From: Sipunculus nudus
Taxonomy: Eukaryota > Annelida > Sipuncula > Golfingiida > Sipunculidae
NCBI GenBank assembly: GCA_026874595.1
Contig: CM049307.1
Location: 28,001,079-28,065,078, forward strand
Direction: 5' to 3'
Length of the DNA: 64,000 nt
Below the pieces are notes generated by a model. That model was given only the letters and a program-made list of their open reading frames with translations. It made no database searches and had not been told where the DNA came from. The translations under genes and the position numbers were made by a program. Numbering within the stretch: the first letter of the stretch is position 1; each line of letters starts with the position of its first letter. Below, piece by piece: positions 10,447 to 23,290 of this stretch.

Positions 10447-13280
10447 AACAAGTGAGCCATGGGTCATGACGCTCAGCTGACTGGGAAGAGATTCGCAAAA
10501 GGAAATTTTATCATCAGAATGGTAGTATATACCCATTCCACTGAAGCATCAAACAGATGAACCAACAGGCCAAGATTTGGTCTGTATTTATATATCTCAA
10601 AAATAGAGAAAAAATGTGTAAACTTTAAAAACTAGAATACGGGTAACTGACAAGTGACTACGTGTATCCGCCAAATTCAGAGTGGAACGGGTGAAGTGAG
10701 GCATGGATTGAGTGGCCAAGGGAAATAGAGTGAGGTATGTTGCATATTTGCATGGATGTCTGCAGCCTAAATGTGTATGTAGGTTGTGCCACCTACCACA
10801 AATCCAGAAAGCTGTCCAAGTTGTATGCATATGCAAAATTTTAGGCAGAAAAGTCAAACCACTACATGTATATGAGTGATTTTAGCCCACGGCAGACAAA
10901 CAGACAGACACTGTGCAAAATGGTTGCAGGTGACCCCTCCAGTTTTGTGTATGATAAAGACCTATGTGAGATCTAAACACATGCACAATTTTGGCCCAAT
11001 CAGTCAAATGGTTCCTTAGATATGAGCTTAGATGTGTGCAGCGTTAACTAGAATGTAGGTGGCGCCACCGGTCATAAAATCAAGAAAGCTGTCAAGGATG
11101 TATAAACCTGCAAAATTTCAGGCAGTTATGTCGAACCACTACAGAGAAATGAGTGATTTTAGGCCACGGCAGACTAACAGACAGATGCTGTGCAAAATGT
11201 GCAAAAATGGTTGCAGGTGGCCCCTCCAGTTTTGTGTATGATAAAGACCTATGTGAGATCTATACACATGCAAAATTTTGGCCCAATCGTTCAAACGGTT
11301 CCCGAGATATGAGCTTGGATGTCTGCAGCATAAACTAGTATGTAGGTGGCGCCACCTACAGCTATCAAAGGGCTACATTTGTATCAATTTTATTTCCTGA
11401 TCGGTCAAACGGTTTCCAAGATATGAGCTTGGATGTCATCAGCGTGAACGTGAATGTAGGTGGGGCCACCTTTCGTAAAATCAAGAAAGCTATCCAAGAT
11501 GTATACGCATGACGAATTTCAGGTGAATTAGTCAATTCACTGCAGAGATATGAGTGATTTTAACACAAGGCCGATGAACAGATGGACACTGTGCAAACAT
11601 GGTTACAAGTGGCGCCACCATTTTTTGTGTATGTTATAAAGCAATCCAAGGGCTACATTTGTATAAACTTTATTTCCTGATCGGTCAAACGGTTCCCGAG
11701 ATATGAGGGTTTATGTGTGGAAACAGACCCACAAATGGACGCCGGATAGAGAGGAAAGGTCAGAGGTCAACGCAAATTGGTTAGGCACCATGTGACCCGA
11801 TAATTGGTGTAAGTTTCCGAGAAATCGGTCCATTAGTCTAGAGGAGCTCTCTGGAAACGAACGCGGCGGCGGCGGAGGAACCCGGTCAAAAACTTCGTTT
11901 TGGCAGATACAAAAATACAGGTGGCTCCACCAGTCTGCAGAAACCAATAAAAACACTTAATGGTCAATATCCATGCAAGGAATCATGGTGATCTCTGCAT
12001 TAGTTGTTCAGATACTTCAGCTTTTGTATCAAATTGTCCCTTATTCTGAGGGATACTTCGGAGTCCTATAGCTTGAAGGATTTGGGTAACATAGACCTAA
12101 TTTCAAGTTTCCACAGGCACTTTTCATGGGCCTTCTTGCATGACAAGAATGAAGATTCTAGGTCCAGCTGTTGCGATTTGTACCCTGTTGACAGATAACC
12201 ACATCTTTAAAGGTCTCAAAAAAAAGAGTAAAAAATTCGTAAAAATTTGAAAAAATAGAGGTGGCGCACCCAGTCTGCAGAAACTGAAGGAACAGCTCAT
12301 GATCAATATGTATGCCGAAAATCATGACCATCAGTGTTTTAGTTATTGAGATACTGCAGTTTTTGTATCAAATTTTCCATTATTCTGGGGGGTATTTTGG
12401 AGCCATACAGCTTAAAGAATATGGGTAACAGAGACCTAATTTCAGGTTTCCATGGAGACTTTTCATGGGTCTCCCTGTGTGTCAAGAATGAAGATTCTAG
12501 GTCCAGTTTTTATGATTTGTGCCACGCTAACAGATGACAGCATCCTTAAAGGTCTCAAAAATAGAGGAAAAAATCGTAAAAAATCTAACAATACAGGTTG
12601 CGCCACCAGTCTGCAGAAACCGATGGAACATCTCATGATCAATATGCATGCCAAAAATCATGACCATCACTGATGTAGTTATTGAGATATTGAAGTTTTT
12701 GTATGAAATTTTTTACTATTCTGGGGGGTATTTGGGGCCCCATAGCTCGAAGGATATGGGTAACAGAGACCTAATTTCTGGTTTCCATAGAGACTTTACA
12801 TAGGTCTCTAAGTGTGTCGAAAATGAAGATTCTAGGTCCAGTCGTTACGATTTGTGCCACGCTAACAGATGACAGCATCCTTAAAGGTCTCAAAAATAGA
12901 GAAAAAAATTCGTAAAAAATCTAACAATTCAGGTGGCGCCACCAGTCTGCAGGAAGTGATGTATCATCTCATGATCAATATGTATGCCAAAAATCATGAC
13001 CATCAGTCGAGTTGTTAATGAGATATTGAAGTTTTTGTATGAAATTTTTGACTTTTCTGGGGGGTACTTTGGGGCCCCGTAGCTCAAAGGATATGGGTAA
13101 CAGAGACCTAATTTCTGGTTTCCAAGGAGATTTTTTTATGGACCTCTCAGAATCCCAAGTTACAAGGTTCTAGGTCCAGCGGTTACAATTTGTGCCTGGT
13201 TAACAGACGGACAGACAGACGGACGACGGACAAAGAGTGATCGCTATAGCTCAGATGACTTTCAGTCAGCTGAGCTAAAA
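10447..13280 (+). mobile_element. Family P element, most complete copy: conserved left end, two monomer classes, terminal hairpin
   Basis: The left end ACAAGTGAGCCATGGGTCAT, then GACGCTCAGCTGACTG, matches copies at 39612 and (inverted) 2577; similarity continues ~75 bp in the 2577 copy. Monomers of class I (about 10800-11720; landmarks GGCAGTTATGTC, GATATGAGCTTGGATGT) are followed by class II monomers (palindromes at 11920, 12260, 12596, 12932; spacing 340, 336, 336). The right end is a tract of GACGGAC repeats and a 13-bp-arm hairpin (13248-13276) followed by CTAAAA. No protein is encoded. The architecture (conserved ends, internal satellite, 3' hairpin) resembles bivalve 'pearl'-type and Helitron-like non-autonomous elements; that assignment is inference. 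Confidence 0.65.
13248..13276 (+). repeat. Terminal hairpin of family P element
   Basis: AGCTCAGATGACT, loop TTC, AGTCAGCTGAGCT: 12 of 13 positions pair. It is followed directly by AAAA. Confidence 0.8.
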
Positions 13281-15439
13281 AAAAGAAATGTTTTTAAGTA
13301 CGTTGCACTTTATTATAATTAAAAATAGAACTATTGAAAATTTAAAATAAAACAAAAATGGCCTTAAAGTGTTATCATTTCGTATCCTCCATACTGACTT
13401 CTATCATTTTGTATTCCTTTCCAAGTTCTATTGCTCATGTTTAATATAAACAACTACACGGGTAGATCTGATATAAAGAAAATGATGCAATAACTTGCAA
13501 ATAGTGGAATAAAATGCATTGATATTTGCGGAGAAAATACATTGTTACGGTATTTCAAATCAGTATTGATAGACAAGATTGGCGATATATAAAAATGAAT
13601 ACATGTTTAGTCACTGGTTGGATTGCAATATCCCGATTTAATATTTAGTTCTCATTTTACTCACAAAACGTAAATTTCTAACAAAATATGGAACAATTTC
13701 TTACTCTTTTATTGTTAACATAGAACATATATCAAGATTAAAACATTGTAATGCCTTGTGTTAACAAAAGACTGTTTGGTACAGGCAAATCTAAGAAATT
13801 CGATTAGTACCATTTTTTAACTGCCGTTTTGCAGTCATTAAGCTGAAAAATCTCATTTCCTGAAATAACATATTATCTCAGATATTAATTTCTGATTTTT
13901 TTAAACTAATCAGATAAATCGTTGTTTGGAAAGAGAGCTTTTTCATTTTGAATCTTTATAAGTCTGATTAAACTTTGATTGACAATTGTTTACTTCTTGG
14001 GTTAAAAAGGCTGTATTATTTAGGGCAGTAGGGAATGGTTGGAAAAATAGTTTTTCTTTGTAAATTCATCAACAAAGAAATACAATAATAAATGGCGAAT
14101 AACGTGGTAAGGGGTGAGGAATGTTGTTTACCGCGCCTTATCTCGGTATTGTTATATTAGCAACTAAGGCATCTCCTGGATAAATAGTCTTAGATCTAGT
14201 GTTAAAACGTTGTCTTATGAATGTATTGCAGTTATCAGCACATGTATATATGGCAGTACTGAACGGGTTAGGATCAAGCTGGTGGATAAGGCATACATTT
14301 ATTTCTACAGCTTTACACGTCTCCCCCAACGTATCAGCTAGTCACTATTCCGTTGGCGTTGTTACATGTCTTAACAATAAAAATATAACCGTCATATCCA
14401 CTTAGGTTGTGCGAAATTAAGTAATCCTCCTAAGGAATTTTTCAATAGAGTTATTCTCAACAAGTTACATTGTATGATAAAATTGAGATGTATTGAGAGA
14501 CATTGATGGTAAACATGTAAATATTCTTATGCTAATTCTGTCATGCTTACGTCCCGAGGCTTTGAACAAATATTATTTCGCCGCTGTTGTTGTAATTGTC
14601 AGCGCATTAGTTTGCCAGGTATGATGTTGTTAATTTTGATAGGTATTTTGTTAACCAATCAATATATATTAAGGTCATTCATGTAAACTATACATGATAT
14701 ACTATATGTGTCATTTCCCGTTTAACCAACCTTTATAAATGTAACTGACCGAAACGTTTGCCTAGCACTTAAAATCACTACACACACCCTTGGCCAATCA
14801 TTTTCAGTTTAGGTGAGTCATCCGGTTACTTATTTATAACATCTTGCTTGGTAAATTACACTTAGTAAATATATGCCATTTTGTTCTAGCCCTTTGTTTG
14901 TTTATCTTATTATTTTGCTTCAATTCTGCGAGCACTGTACTATCACAACTATGTACTTCAATGACGATTTGTATTTTATTAAATGTAGAACCATGGCAAA
15001 TTTTCCTTTCTTTTCCTAACTCAATTCATTTTACATGGTTTTTTTAAGAAATAGGTTGCAATAACTATTGCGAAGCACTTTCCATACACTCATCATGCAG
15101 CGGCCTTTCATTGCAGTTGTTTATTATATCCTTTTGACCGCTGCTTTCTGTAGCAAGATTATCCGGGGCTCGCCACGGGGACTCGCACAGGAAAAAAACG
15201 TTATCAGACCAATGAGAGCACGGTATCGCATTGTTACCCAACTCCAGGTTTTAAATCTGGGACATCGTACTTTTGTTGGTCTGACTCCTCGTCCTCTCCA
15301 AGTCCTATTGCTGAGACCCACGAAAAATTGCTGACCAAGTAGCAGCAGTTTATATGAATCAAAACTGGAACGACTGCAATGTATAACCGCTGTGAGAGTA
15401 GTGCCACTCTATATAGCTAACATATATACGTTTGGTAGC
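13281..15439. other. No recognisable gene
   Basis: AT-rich unique-looking DNA. Open frames such as plus 14199-14405 and plus 15068-15334 have no motif, splice context or codon bias that I can support. Confidence 0.4.
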
Positions 15440-15575
15440 CTCTGTATTTGATGACAACCGGAAGACTAGGAGAAAAGCACGGATCTTTGATGGGCCACTG
15501 CAATCCACTCTCACCTGGAATCGAACCCGGGTTCTCGCGTAGAGAGATGTTATATATGACGGAAAAAACACTGTA
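15440..15575 (-). mobile_element. tRNA-derived SINE fragment
   Basis: On the minus strand a Pol III B-box-like stretch, CCCGGGTTCGATTCCAGG, sits near 15513-15530, followed by GTGAGAGTGG and a tail (TTTTCTCCTAGTCTTCC). The same order occurs at 39230-39400, so these are two copies of one family. The A-box side is poorly preserved. Confidence 0.55.
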
Positions 15576-15861
15576 TTGAGTCCAGTGTATTTACATTCTG
15601 ATATTTTGGATATTTAGACATATTATAACCATGATGCCCGTAGTGGGCGTGGCACAGTGCAGTACATATTGCCTCACTCGGGAATTCCGCGAAACCGCAT
15701 GAAGGTCGACGACATCCATATTATGACGTCACGTCGAAGGGTCGCCAATGGCAATCCCTTACCAAGCTGCCTGTCAAATGCCAAAATTATTAGGAACCAA
15801 CTTTTCTGTATATACCATCTCCGTCTATAAACAATGAACCAGCATTCATATACTCTCTCTC

Positions 15862-16749
15862 TAGTGGTGGGAGTCGGTTCCTTTTTCATAATCGATCATC
15901 GGTTTGGGCAAACCGATCGATGATCGATTATTAATCGGTTCCGACAAATAAAAAGAAATGTGCAATTATATGTGAAACTGTACTATCTTAACCAAGCCGG
16001 CAAGTCTAAGTAATTCTACCTGACGAAAAAAAGTGGTAGCCCTATTTTTAATTTTCCCTTTATTACTAAAATATGCTTTTTAAAGTTTCATTTTAATTAA
16101 TTAAAGTAATCAAGAATTAAACCACAGTCCAGGACACCTACTTGCTGGCCCTCATGAATACTCCCGCGTATCATTTTAACTTCACCACCAGGACTTTCAT
16201 TTTATAACAATTATGATGACTGCCGACATGCATACTGGTTTCACAGGTCTGCCAGAAAAATTACAGGCCCGTATAAATTTTGGTAAAAATTAAAAAATAA
16301 GTAATTGAAAGCTAAAAATTTAATTGACACCTGATGACATCAGTTCAGGAGATTATTTCTAAGAGACTCTCGCACAATTTGCATAGACCTGGAGCATTAT
16401 TGAGCATTTTAACGCCATATCGCCCATATTTTGCAATGAACATCTCGTTAAAAAACTCTCCGCTAATTCCGCAGCTCCCTGCCAGTTCACAGAGGTTTAA
16501 TAATCCTCCGTTCTCTCATCTACCGTGTCATACTCACATATGGAGGTTATTTGGGAACACAGACTCATTATATGAAGCGCTGAATGTTGTAAAAAATGGA
16601 AGAGTAATTTTTGCCTATAACTTAAAGACATTCTGGTAAAAACAATCATGAGTATGATGTAATCGATAGTTGCCATTCGTAATCGAGCGCTTGAAAGTGG
16701 CAGCAAACCGACTGACTTTCGAAAAAACTCGACGATCGGCCCACCACTA
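15862..16749. mobile_element. hAT-like non-autonomous DNA transposon (888 bp) with TIR and 8-bp target duplication
   Basis: The left end TAGTGGTGGG and right end CCCACCACTA are perfect 10-bp terminal inverted repeats. The flanks are TCTCTCTC at 15854-15861 and TCTCTCTC at 16750-16757, an exact 8-bp duplication as hAT transposases make, although the target is a CT microsatellite, which weakens this test. Just inside the left end, 15886-15935 is palindromic (ATCGATCATCGG paired with CCGATCGATGATCGAT). No transposase frame is seen, so it would need a transposase in trans. Confidence 0.65.

Positions 16750-16802
<53 letters not shown>
16750..16802. repeat. (TC)n(TA)n compound microsatellite
   Basis: A TC run passes directly into a TA run. 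Confidence 0.95.
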
Positions 16803-17806
16803 TCTCTTGTTCTTTGAGAGTGTGTGTGTGGTTATGCGTGTCTGTATGCTGGAGGGATTGTGTGTATGTTAAAAATACTTGTGCCCCGTAAAATGCTCAG
16901 AGTACGTTGACTATTTGTAAATGCTATAGTGAAATCATGTTTATTCGGCGCTACATAATTCTGTTCAGGCGTCAGTATAATCAATTTAGTGTAATCATGT
17001 TACCTTTATATAAATATTCTTTTCGCCAGTTCTAGTGGTAGCAGTTTTATGACAAGCAAGGATAATAAATTTGTGTGAAAACAGTTGCATTATTGTAATA
17101 AAAAATATCATTTTGTAAACCTACTTTAAATTATTATTTCCACAAAAGCCCTCCGAGCCACGCAAACATGCAAGCATCGTGCATGTCATTCCTGTCAAAC
17201 TATAAAGAGAGCTTTCTATATTCTTCAGACAGAACCGAGTTCAGCACTTTCCCATTATGGTATGGCAACATGATCAGCTGACTGTTCTAAAATAACAGCA
17301 TATAGTTGTCAAAATATATATCATCTGATGTAAATTTTCTATTCATTACATCTCAATGGCAATTAATGTTCATACATTTAATAATTACAGGTATCTGTTA
17401 TCTTTCAATTCTCTCTCAATTTATGAGAGTATCTTCTTTCTGAAAAAAAATGATAGACACTAAGCATATGACTTTTGATGGCATAGTCAATAAGACACTG
17501 TACCAGGAACTTGTGAGGTGGTTTATTAAACGTAAATGTATAGATAATCCCCAAAGTGTACGCAGCTTCCACACTCTGTTGTCTTTATGAATTACTTTAT
17601 GCAGTCTTCACCACAAGAGTGTGCTGTTTCAAATGAATTGTACTGGTCACGGGAGGAAGGCAAATGTAGGACCAATGACCTTCCACCTGATATGGCAGTA
17701 TGCTCCCCAGGGTGATGGGAAAAGCTACAAGAATGAACCAGCCCAAAGACCAGGAATGCAAAGTGTAAAGTGGGTTGAGACTGACATCGTCGGTGATATC
17801 AGACTA
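16803..17806. other. No supported gene
   Basis: 17600-17800 is less AT-rich than its surroundings and has open frames on both strands interrupted by stops; see the candidate exon entry for 17807-18073. Confidence 0.3.
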
Positions 17807-18073
17807 TCAGAAACCCCCACCTTTTTCAGTTATATTACCAATCCTGTTTCCATGAGGAACGTTAGGTTTTGGCACAGTTTCCATTAACACTGTTACTCTC
17901 CCCTGTACATCAGCTGCGGATTTACACTCACAAACAGCTTTGATTCTTATAATTGCACCGTGAAAGGTTATTCCGTGAACATCACGGCAAGCCGTGCAAC
18001 ACTTACCCACGGATTAAACAGTGGTCTCGAAAACAGACCGGGAATATGTCAAAGGATGTTTTAATGACATGCT
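17807..18073 (-). CDS. Candidate downstream exon(s) of the signal-peptide gene (uncertain)
   Basis: The minus strand holds a Cys-containing open frame (GKCCTACRDVHG ... IRIKAVCECKSAADVQGRV ... ITEKGGG) ending in TGA at about 17807. Two splicing choices join in frame to the phase-1 donor at 18573. One uses an acceptor before 18073 (CATCTTTCAG) and gives EHVIKTSFDIFPVC up to a donor GTAAGT at 18006. The other uses an acceptor before 17913 (AAATCCGCAG) and gives ADVQGRVTVLMETVPKPNV. Both cannot be right, and a pseudogene is possible. I do not recognise the protein. The closing VQGRV ... PNVPHGN ... GNITEKGGGF has the rhythm of small secreted beta-sandwich proteins, but this is only an impression. 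Confidence 0.25.
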
Positions 18074-18573
18074 CTGAAAGATGGCTAGGAAATAACATTT
18101 CTTTGGAAAGAACACCTCATTGTCTATCATCTGATAACATTTCTAACATCTGCTGCATAAAGAAACACTTTTAAAGTAGTTTTCTTATAATTTCTGAAGT
18201 GATTGGCAAGACAAATTTATAAATGTTGGCATTTAAAGGAAATAAATACATACTGTACTGCCAATAAACATAAGTTCTGATTTCATCCTTTGCCAATCTT
18301 TTGTTCTCGTTGTCCTCACTTGACAGTTCTTCCCGTTTCACTTTTTTAAGTAAACAATATTTGTATTTAGAATAAATGTGTAATTTACTTAGCGTGTAAA
18401 TCCCACACAAATGAGCGTATTTCATATATATTTGCTATCTTTGTCATGCAGCATATAAAAAGAAATATATAGTGTAAGATATGAAATATCGTTCATGAAC
18501 TACAGACGTTCGTACAAAAGAAAAAAACAAGTGTCTGCCTGAAATTTTGTCTTGAGTAAATAGGCATACTTAC

Positions 18574-18643
18574 CCCAAATAATGAAGGCTTCTTCAGTAA
18601 TATGTGCCACGGCCAGCAGGAAAGCAATAGCTTTTAGAAACAT
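18574..18643 (-). CDS. First coding exon of a secreted or membrane protein (signal peptide)
   Basis: ATG at 18643 opens a 23-codon exon. It encodes a typical signal peptide: MFLK, a hydrophobic core AIAFLLAVA, then a more polar HITEEAF. It ends ATT TGG G followed by the canonical donor GTAAGTAT, leaving a phase-1 intron. A start codon, hydrophobic core and consensus donor together in AT-rich DNA are unlikely by chance, so I treat this as a real or recently real exon. The rest of the gene must lie at lower coordinates; candidates are at 17807-18073. Protein identity is unknown. Confidence 0.45.
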
Positions 18644-19309
18644 GACAAACCTGGACAATTAAGTATTTAAAAAAAGTTGTCATGAAAGCGAAGTATATGA
18701 ATAAAGGTATGTCAGGTAAATTTTATTTTATGTATTTACAATACTTGTTTATTGTAGGCTATTGTACACGGAGTATTGCGAGAAGGACCGTTTTCCATGG
18801 TTAACTAAAAAACATATCACTTTTTTTACAACTACTTATGTCTTTACCTAAATCTTATCAGGAAAAAAAGCCGTCTCTCTTTATTTCCCTTAAAACATGA
18901 CTGTTTAAGGTTGTCCCTTTGCAATTTCTATGTTTTCGGATTAAGGAAATGTACTAAGCAGTGTTTCCACAGAAAAAAGTCTATATTTGTGTGAGAAGAG
19001 AAAACTATGAACGTCTTGAGCCATGTAAAGTTGCTACGGTGGGACAAGGATTTTCTCTTAATATTAAGGAAAAAATATAGTTATATTTTCGAAATATTGT
19101 TTTTAGGGGGTATATATTACAATAAAAAGTCCGTTATCGGATAATAAAAAAACAAAAAAGGTAAAGTAAGTTATATATAATATTAAAATATGTCAAATAA
19201 AAATTGAAAATTGATAAGTATACATGAAAAGTGTTCGTACATGGAACAGTTGTAACATATGACGCTGATAGGAGTACTGACATTTCTCACTGAAACTCAA
19301 ATGATTACA
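18644..19309. other. No recognisable gene
   Basis: AT-rich; could hold the promoter of the minus-strand signal-peptide exon, but no element is distinctive. Confidence 0.3.
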
Positions 19310-19500
19310 ATTAACGATCTTCTTTGGTCTAGGGGTAGAGAGCACAGGGCTGACAGCAGGGAGATCATGAGTTCAAATATCATTCTAGAGCGGAGAGATG
19401 TTTCACTGTCGGCCTCCAGCCACGATGTGTGTTGTACAGGCTAAGGGGTTTCGATGATTGCTCCTGGTTTTTCAATGGGCATACGGTGCCTATTGACGGC
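19310..19500 (+). mobile_element. tRNA-derived SINE-like sequence
   Basis: An A-box-like TGGTCTAGGGGTAGAGAGC at about 19325 is followed ~45 bp later by a weak B-box-like GAGTTCAAAT. A GC-richer tail follows (GGCCTCCAGCCACG; GGGCATACGGTGCC). The spacing fits a tRNA-related Pol III promoter. Confidence 0.45.
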
Positions 19501-22500
19501 GGTCGACTACGGGTTTTTACTCTAAACCCTGAATGAAACCTGACGCTTGTTGGGTAGCATTAGATCATTAAGGATTAAGTACAGCCTTAACCCGATAATA
19601 AATCCCAAGAGCACATGTAGATTCTCAGATACTGTTATACCTACCTGCTTGGCTTGGTGGCATCACGTCTATTGGCACTCAAAATTATGCTTGAGGAGCG
19701 CACAGGGCTGGGGTCTTGACCACAGCAACCTGTAGCTGCTCGACAAAGCGAAAACATCTTCATTCACTCTACAATGGTACTTACCGTACCACACGGTGTG
19801 TTTGAGAATTCACGACGCACAGCTGCCACGTCTTTGCAATTCGACGTTTTAGCTGTTTACTTTACTCAATTAGGTTTTAAATCCCCTGACTAGGGAAGCT
19901 TAAAATGTAGGGCAAGCCAAAATTGCAAGTCTTATTAGACGGGACCAAGTAATAGCTTCAGAAGAATTGGTTTAAGGAGGAGGGGCTGCAGCTGTACTCA
20001 CAGATATATATAAAGATTAGGAAGACTTTATGGTAGATTCTGAGAAAGAAGCAAGGAGTCTTATGCCATCATCATCAAGGTCAATGATTCATAGCTGTTA
20101 ACCAAGAATTAAAGAGTACGATGCTGGGGCTGGCATTTATAAATTTTCGTTTTTGTTTCAATATTTCTCATATTCTTATGTTTTACTAATTTGATCCTGA
20201 ACCATAGCAAAACGTCGAAAAGCTGCGCAAAACGTTTTAAGTCGTAATTTGCCAGATTGTTATCATAGTGAGCCCTAGTAGGGCCGAAGCTTAGCCGTAC
20301 TTAACTTAAGGTTAGTCGATCGGAGTGAAACATTGGCCAAATCTTACCTGGAACCTCCTGAGCCGTACAGGAACCGTGACACCCCGATGTCCAGCCCTAG
20401 TGTATCATACCTGAGCTGTACGTGAACGGTTCTCTTGAAAGGGTGCGGGCTCTTACGGGGGGGGGGGGGGGGGCAAGGGCTAAGGGATCAACTAGGGTAG
20501 GGTACCGTGTCGATTTAATCATGGTTGATCACAGCTAAGCATTGCATACATACCTTTATCGCCACTGTTTGCCAATTATGTTTAACAGTAAATTGTCTTG
20601 TGTATAATATAATTTAATTACAGAAGCCTGTTCCGATATCGGATGTCTAAAATTATCTCCTGAACATCATAAAAATAGACCAGAAAACGAAGGTCCCGGC
20701 GCACATAGGATGTTTGTGTTGTTTATATTCATGTATTAATAATATGTGGGGCCGGCCATAATAATTACTTCATTCATCTTAGGCATATGGCTGCAAGTCA
20801 CACAGACCAGGGCATTTTGGAACTAATGACATTTCAATTTCCGCATATATGTAACAACCGCATTAGGTTACATGTTTTGTTCATATTAATGCATGTACCG
20901 TATTTTACTAATAGCTTGCAGATTAACAGTCTAATAACTTAGGTCACTGGGGCTAAATATGATTTTTTTCTGTACAGGACTTACCAATGGATCATCAATA
21001 TGAATGCCATCTGAGCCAGAAATCGTATACATTTAAAGTAGATGAATAGCTAGCTTTAAGACGAACAATTTCTTTCATTTGTGCATGCATGTCTCTAAAC
21101 ATGTCTTTTTTATGTATTATCCTGAAATCGCAATAGTTATAACGATGGCCACTTTTGCAGACCCTTGTGTTTCTTATTTGCTTTTAGCATGAGGCAATTC
21201 CGTTCATGCAAGCGTTCATGGTGTAGGATTTTGCTACTAATAAATTAAGGAACACTGCACTTTTAAGTTTTAAATCACCAAATTCCCGAAAGGTCTGTAT
21301 TTTTATTTGTTATTATTAAACGGATACAGGCGCATACTGACAGTCCAATAGTTTAAGGCGATGAGTAAAGAGCTGTATAATCGCTGCGGGCACTACCAAA
21401 GGTTTATTTTATGTCTATTAAAATTTGTCTCACTAGCTCGTTATGGTGACTTGACTAAGTGAAGTCTTAGACGTGTGTGATTCGGGGGTTTGCTCAGGTG
21501 AGTTTTTTTTTTTCACCCTGTGAAAGGGCAGTTTACTTTATCTTGGGGGTATTAATGAATCAGTTCACTCTTAGTAAAGGGGCGTTGGTCGGTAGCCTGG
21601 TAAGAAGCCTGATATCTGACAACGGTTAGGTCTTGTCAAACGTTAGGTTTGGAATGCACGTGTTTACGTGTTTGTCTTGTGCCTGCCTACCCAGTGTTGA
21701 TGTAAAGCAATGTTTTCATGTGTGTAGTTATCGATTTCCCAAAAATGTTTTACAGTTCTATTAACAAAAAGGTATTCATAATCCCATATGGGACCTGTAA
21801 AAATCAGGGATCACACTAAGCCCATTAAGACTTCTATAAGGCATGTGGTAAATTAAAGACGATATAAGCACACTTATTGTAAAGCCCAACCGAAATTATT
21901 TGTCAAAGACAACCCCTTCCAAGTATTCGAAATGAAGGGAGGCTTATCTGTTGCCTTCTGTGTTCCGTTCTGTGTGGATCAGGGCTGATGCTCTGCTGAT
22001 GACTGGTGTTTCATATTTCCTTTTACCTTTTGCCTGGTAGGTGTGGCGGCCACGACAACATAGCCAGGTGTTCTCGTAAACAAACAAGTTCTAATTTGCA
22101 TTCTCTGACATTCATGTAAAACATAAAAAAAAAATATTCCAAATGACAACACGGGAGGCTGAATGTTCAGACATACATTTTACAATATGGTCAAACGACT
22201 GTTTAAATAGTCTCATGAGAAGTCACAAAGCATACCTCCTGGAACCTCAGTGGTACTCTAAATCACTTACATTCACAACAAACAGAAACACACAGGTTTA
22301 GAAGGTAATAAATCAGGTCATTCAAATAAAATACATAAGATTATAAAAATCAATCACACTTGATTCGAAAAAGGAATTACATTATAATGTTTAACATACC
22401 AGAGTAAGTTATATTATATTCACAAATAGCGTCTTTCACTTAAACCAATGAACTTTTCAAAACATCAAATCATTCAAAGGAAAATGCGAAATATCTACAA

Positions 22501-22585
22501 CAGAGTCCATTGGAATGATTAACTGTGATCGGTATGATAATTAATCATCTGCATTATTTCCTTCTGAAGTAATGTTCATGAATGA

Positions 22586-22589
<4 letters not shown>
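19501..22589. other. No recognisable gene; one long G tract
   Basis: No supported exon, RNA or TIR element. A 17-G run lies at 20457-20473. Confidence 0.4.

Positions 22590-22641
<52 letters not shown>
22590..22641. repeat. (TA)n microsatellite
   Basis: About 25 uninterrupted TA units; the Tyr-Ile repeat frame over it is an artefact of this. Confidence 0.95.
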
Positions 22642-22645
<4 letters not shown>

Positions 22646-23227
22646 TTGGGCGATTTCCTTGATTTACAGGAACATATTGTTTCATTGATATGCTTTATGG
22701 CTAGGTGTAGCACATTGGAATTTATATTGTGTACCTGGTATGGTGCAGTAGAATAATGTACATATTTTGTACATAAGATGTACATAGAAACCAAGCTCTT
22801 AATTTGCATAATAATTATTTTTACTTGGTCGTTATTCTTGTTAGATTTGCTATGATTTACAGAATTATTTGCTAACCTTTAGAATTCATGTACTTATCAA
22901 ACTTTATATGACTTTTGTTCTCTCATATATTAAATATGGCTAGATAGAAACATACACATGAAAAGACATTATGGGAAGAATAGTCTTGAGTTCAATAATT
23001 TATTATAGCTATAAATGTCAGTTAAATATAAGTGCAGTAAGGAACCAGCTGAATGGCCAAGTAACTAGAGAAATTATTCGCCAGAGATTCAACTTCTCTA
23101 GAATTTCAGAAAGCATTTATTTTTACAGCAGGCATGCTAACAAGTGAGTGGCACTGGCATTGTTAGAAAACTGCTTTTTTCAAATGATGTTTCAAATGTA
23201 GGGTCAATATAAAGCGCGTGCAATTTA

Positions 23228-23290
23228 CTGATCATACAGTAAGGCGGTGACTGGGTCAAATGTCAGGTCAAACATGCTTAAGTCCGGCAC
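23228..23290 (+). repeat. Dispersed repeat, copy 1
   Basis: GGTCAAATGTCAGGTCAAAC and flanks (GATCATACAG before, TGCTTAAGTCCG after) match 32748-32815 at roughly 80 percent by eye. Family unknown. Confidence 0.5.

Noticed and set aside
17621-17887. Plus-strand frame (GDGKSYKNEPAQRPGM...) as a gene
   Set aside because: An overlapping minus-strand frame with splice signals fits better, and alternative plus frames are equally open; no family recognised.
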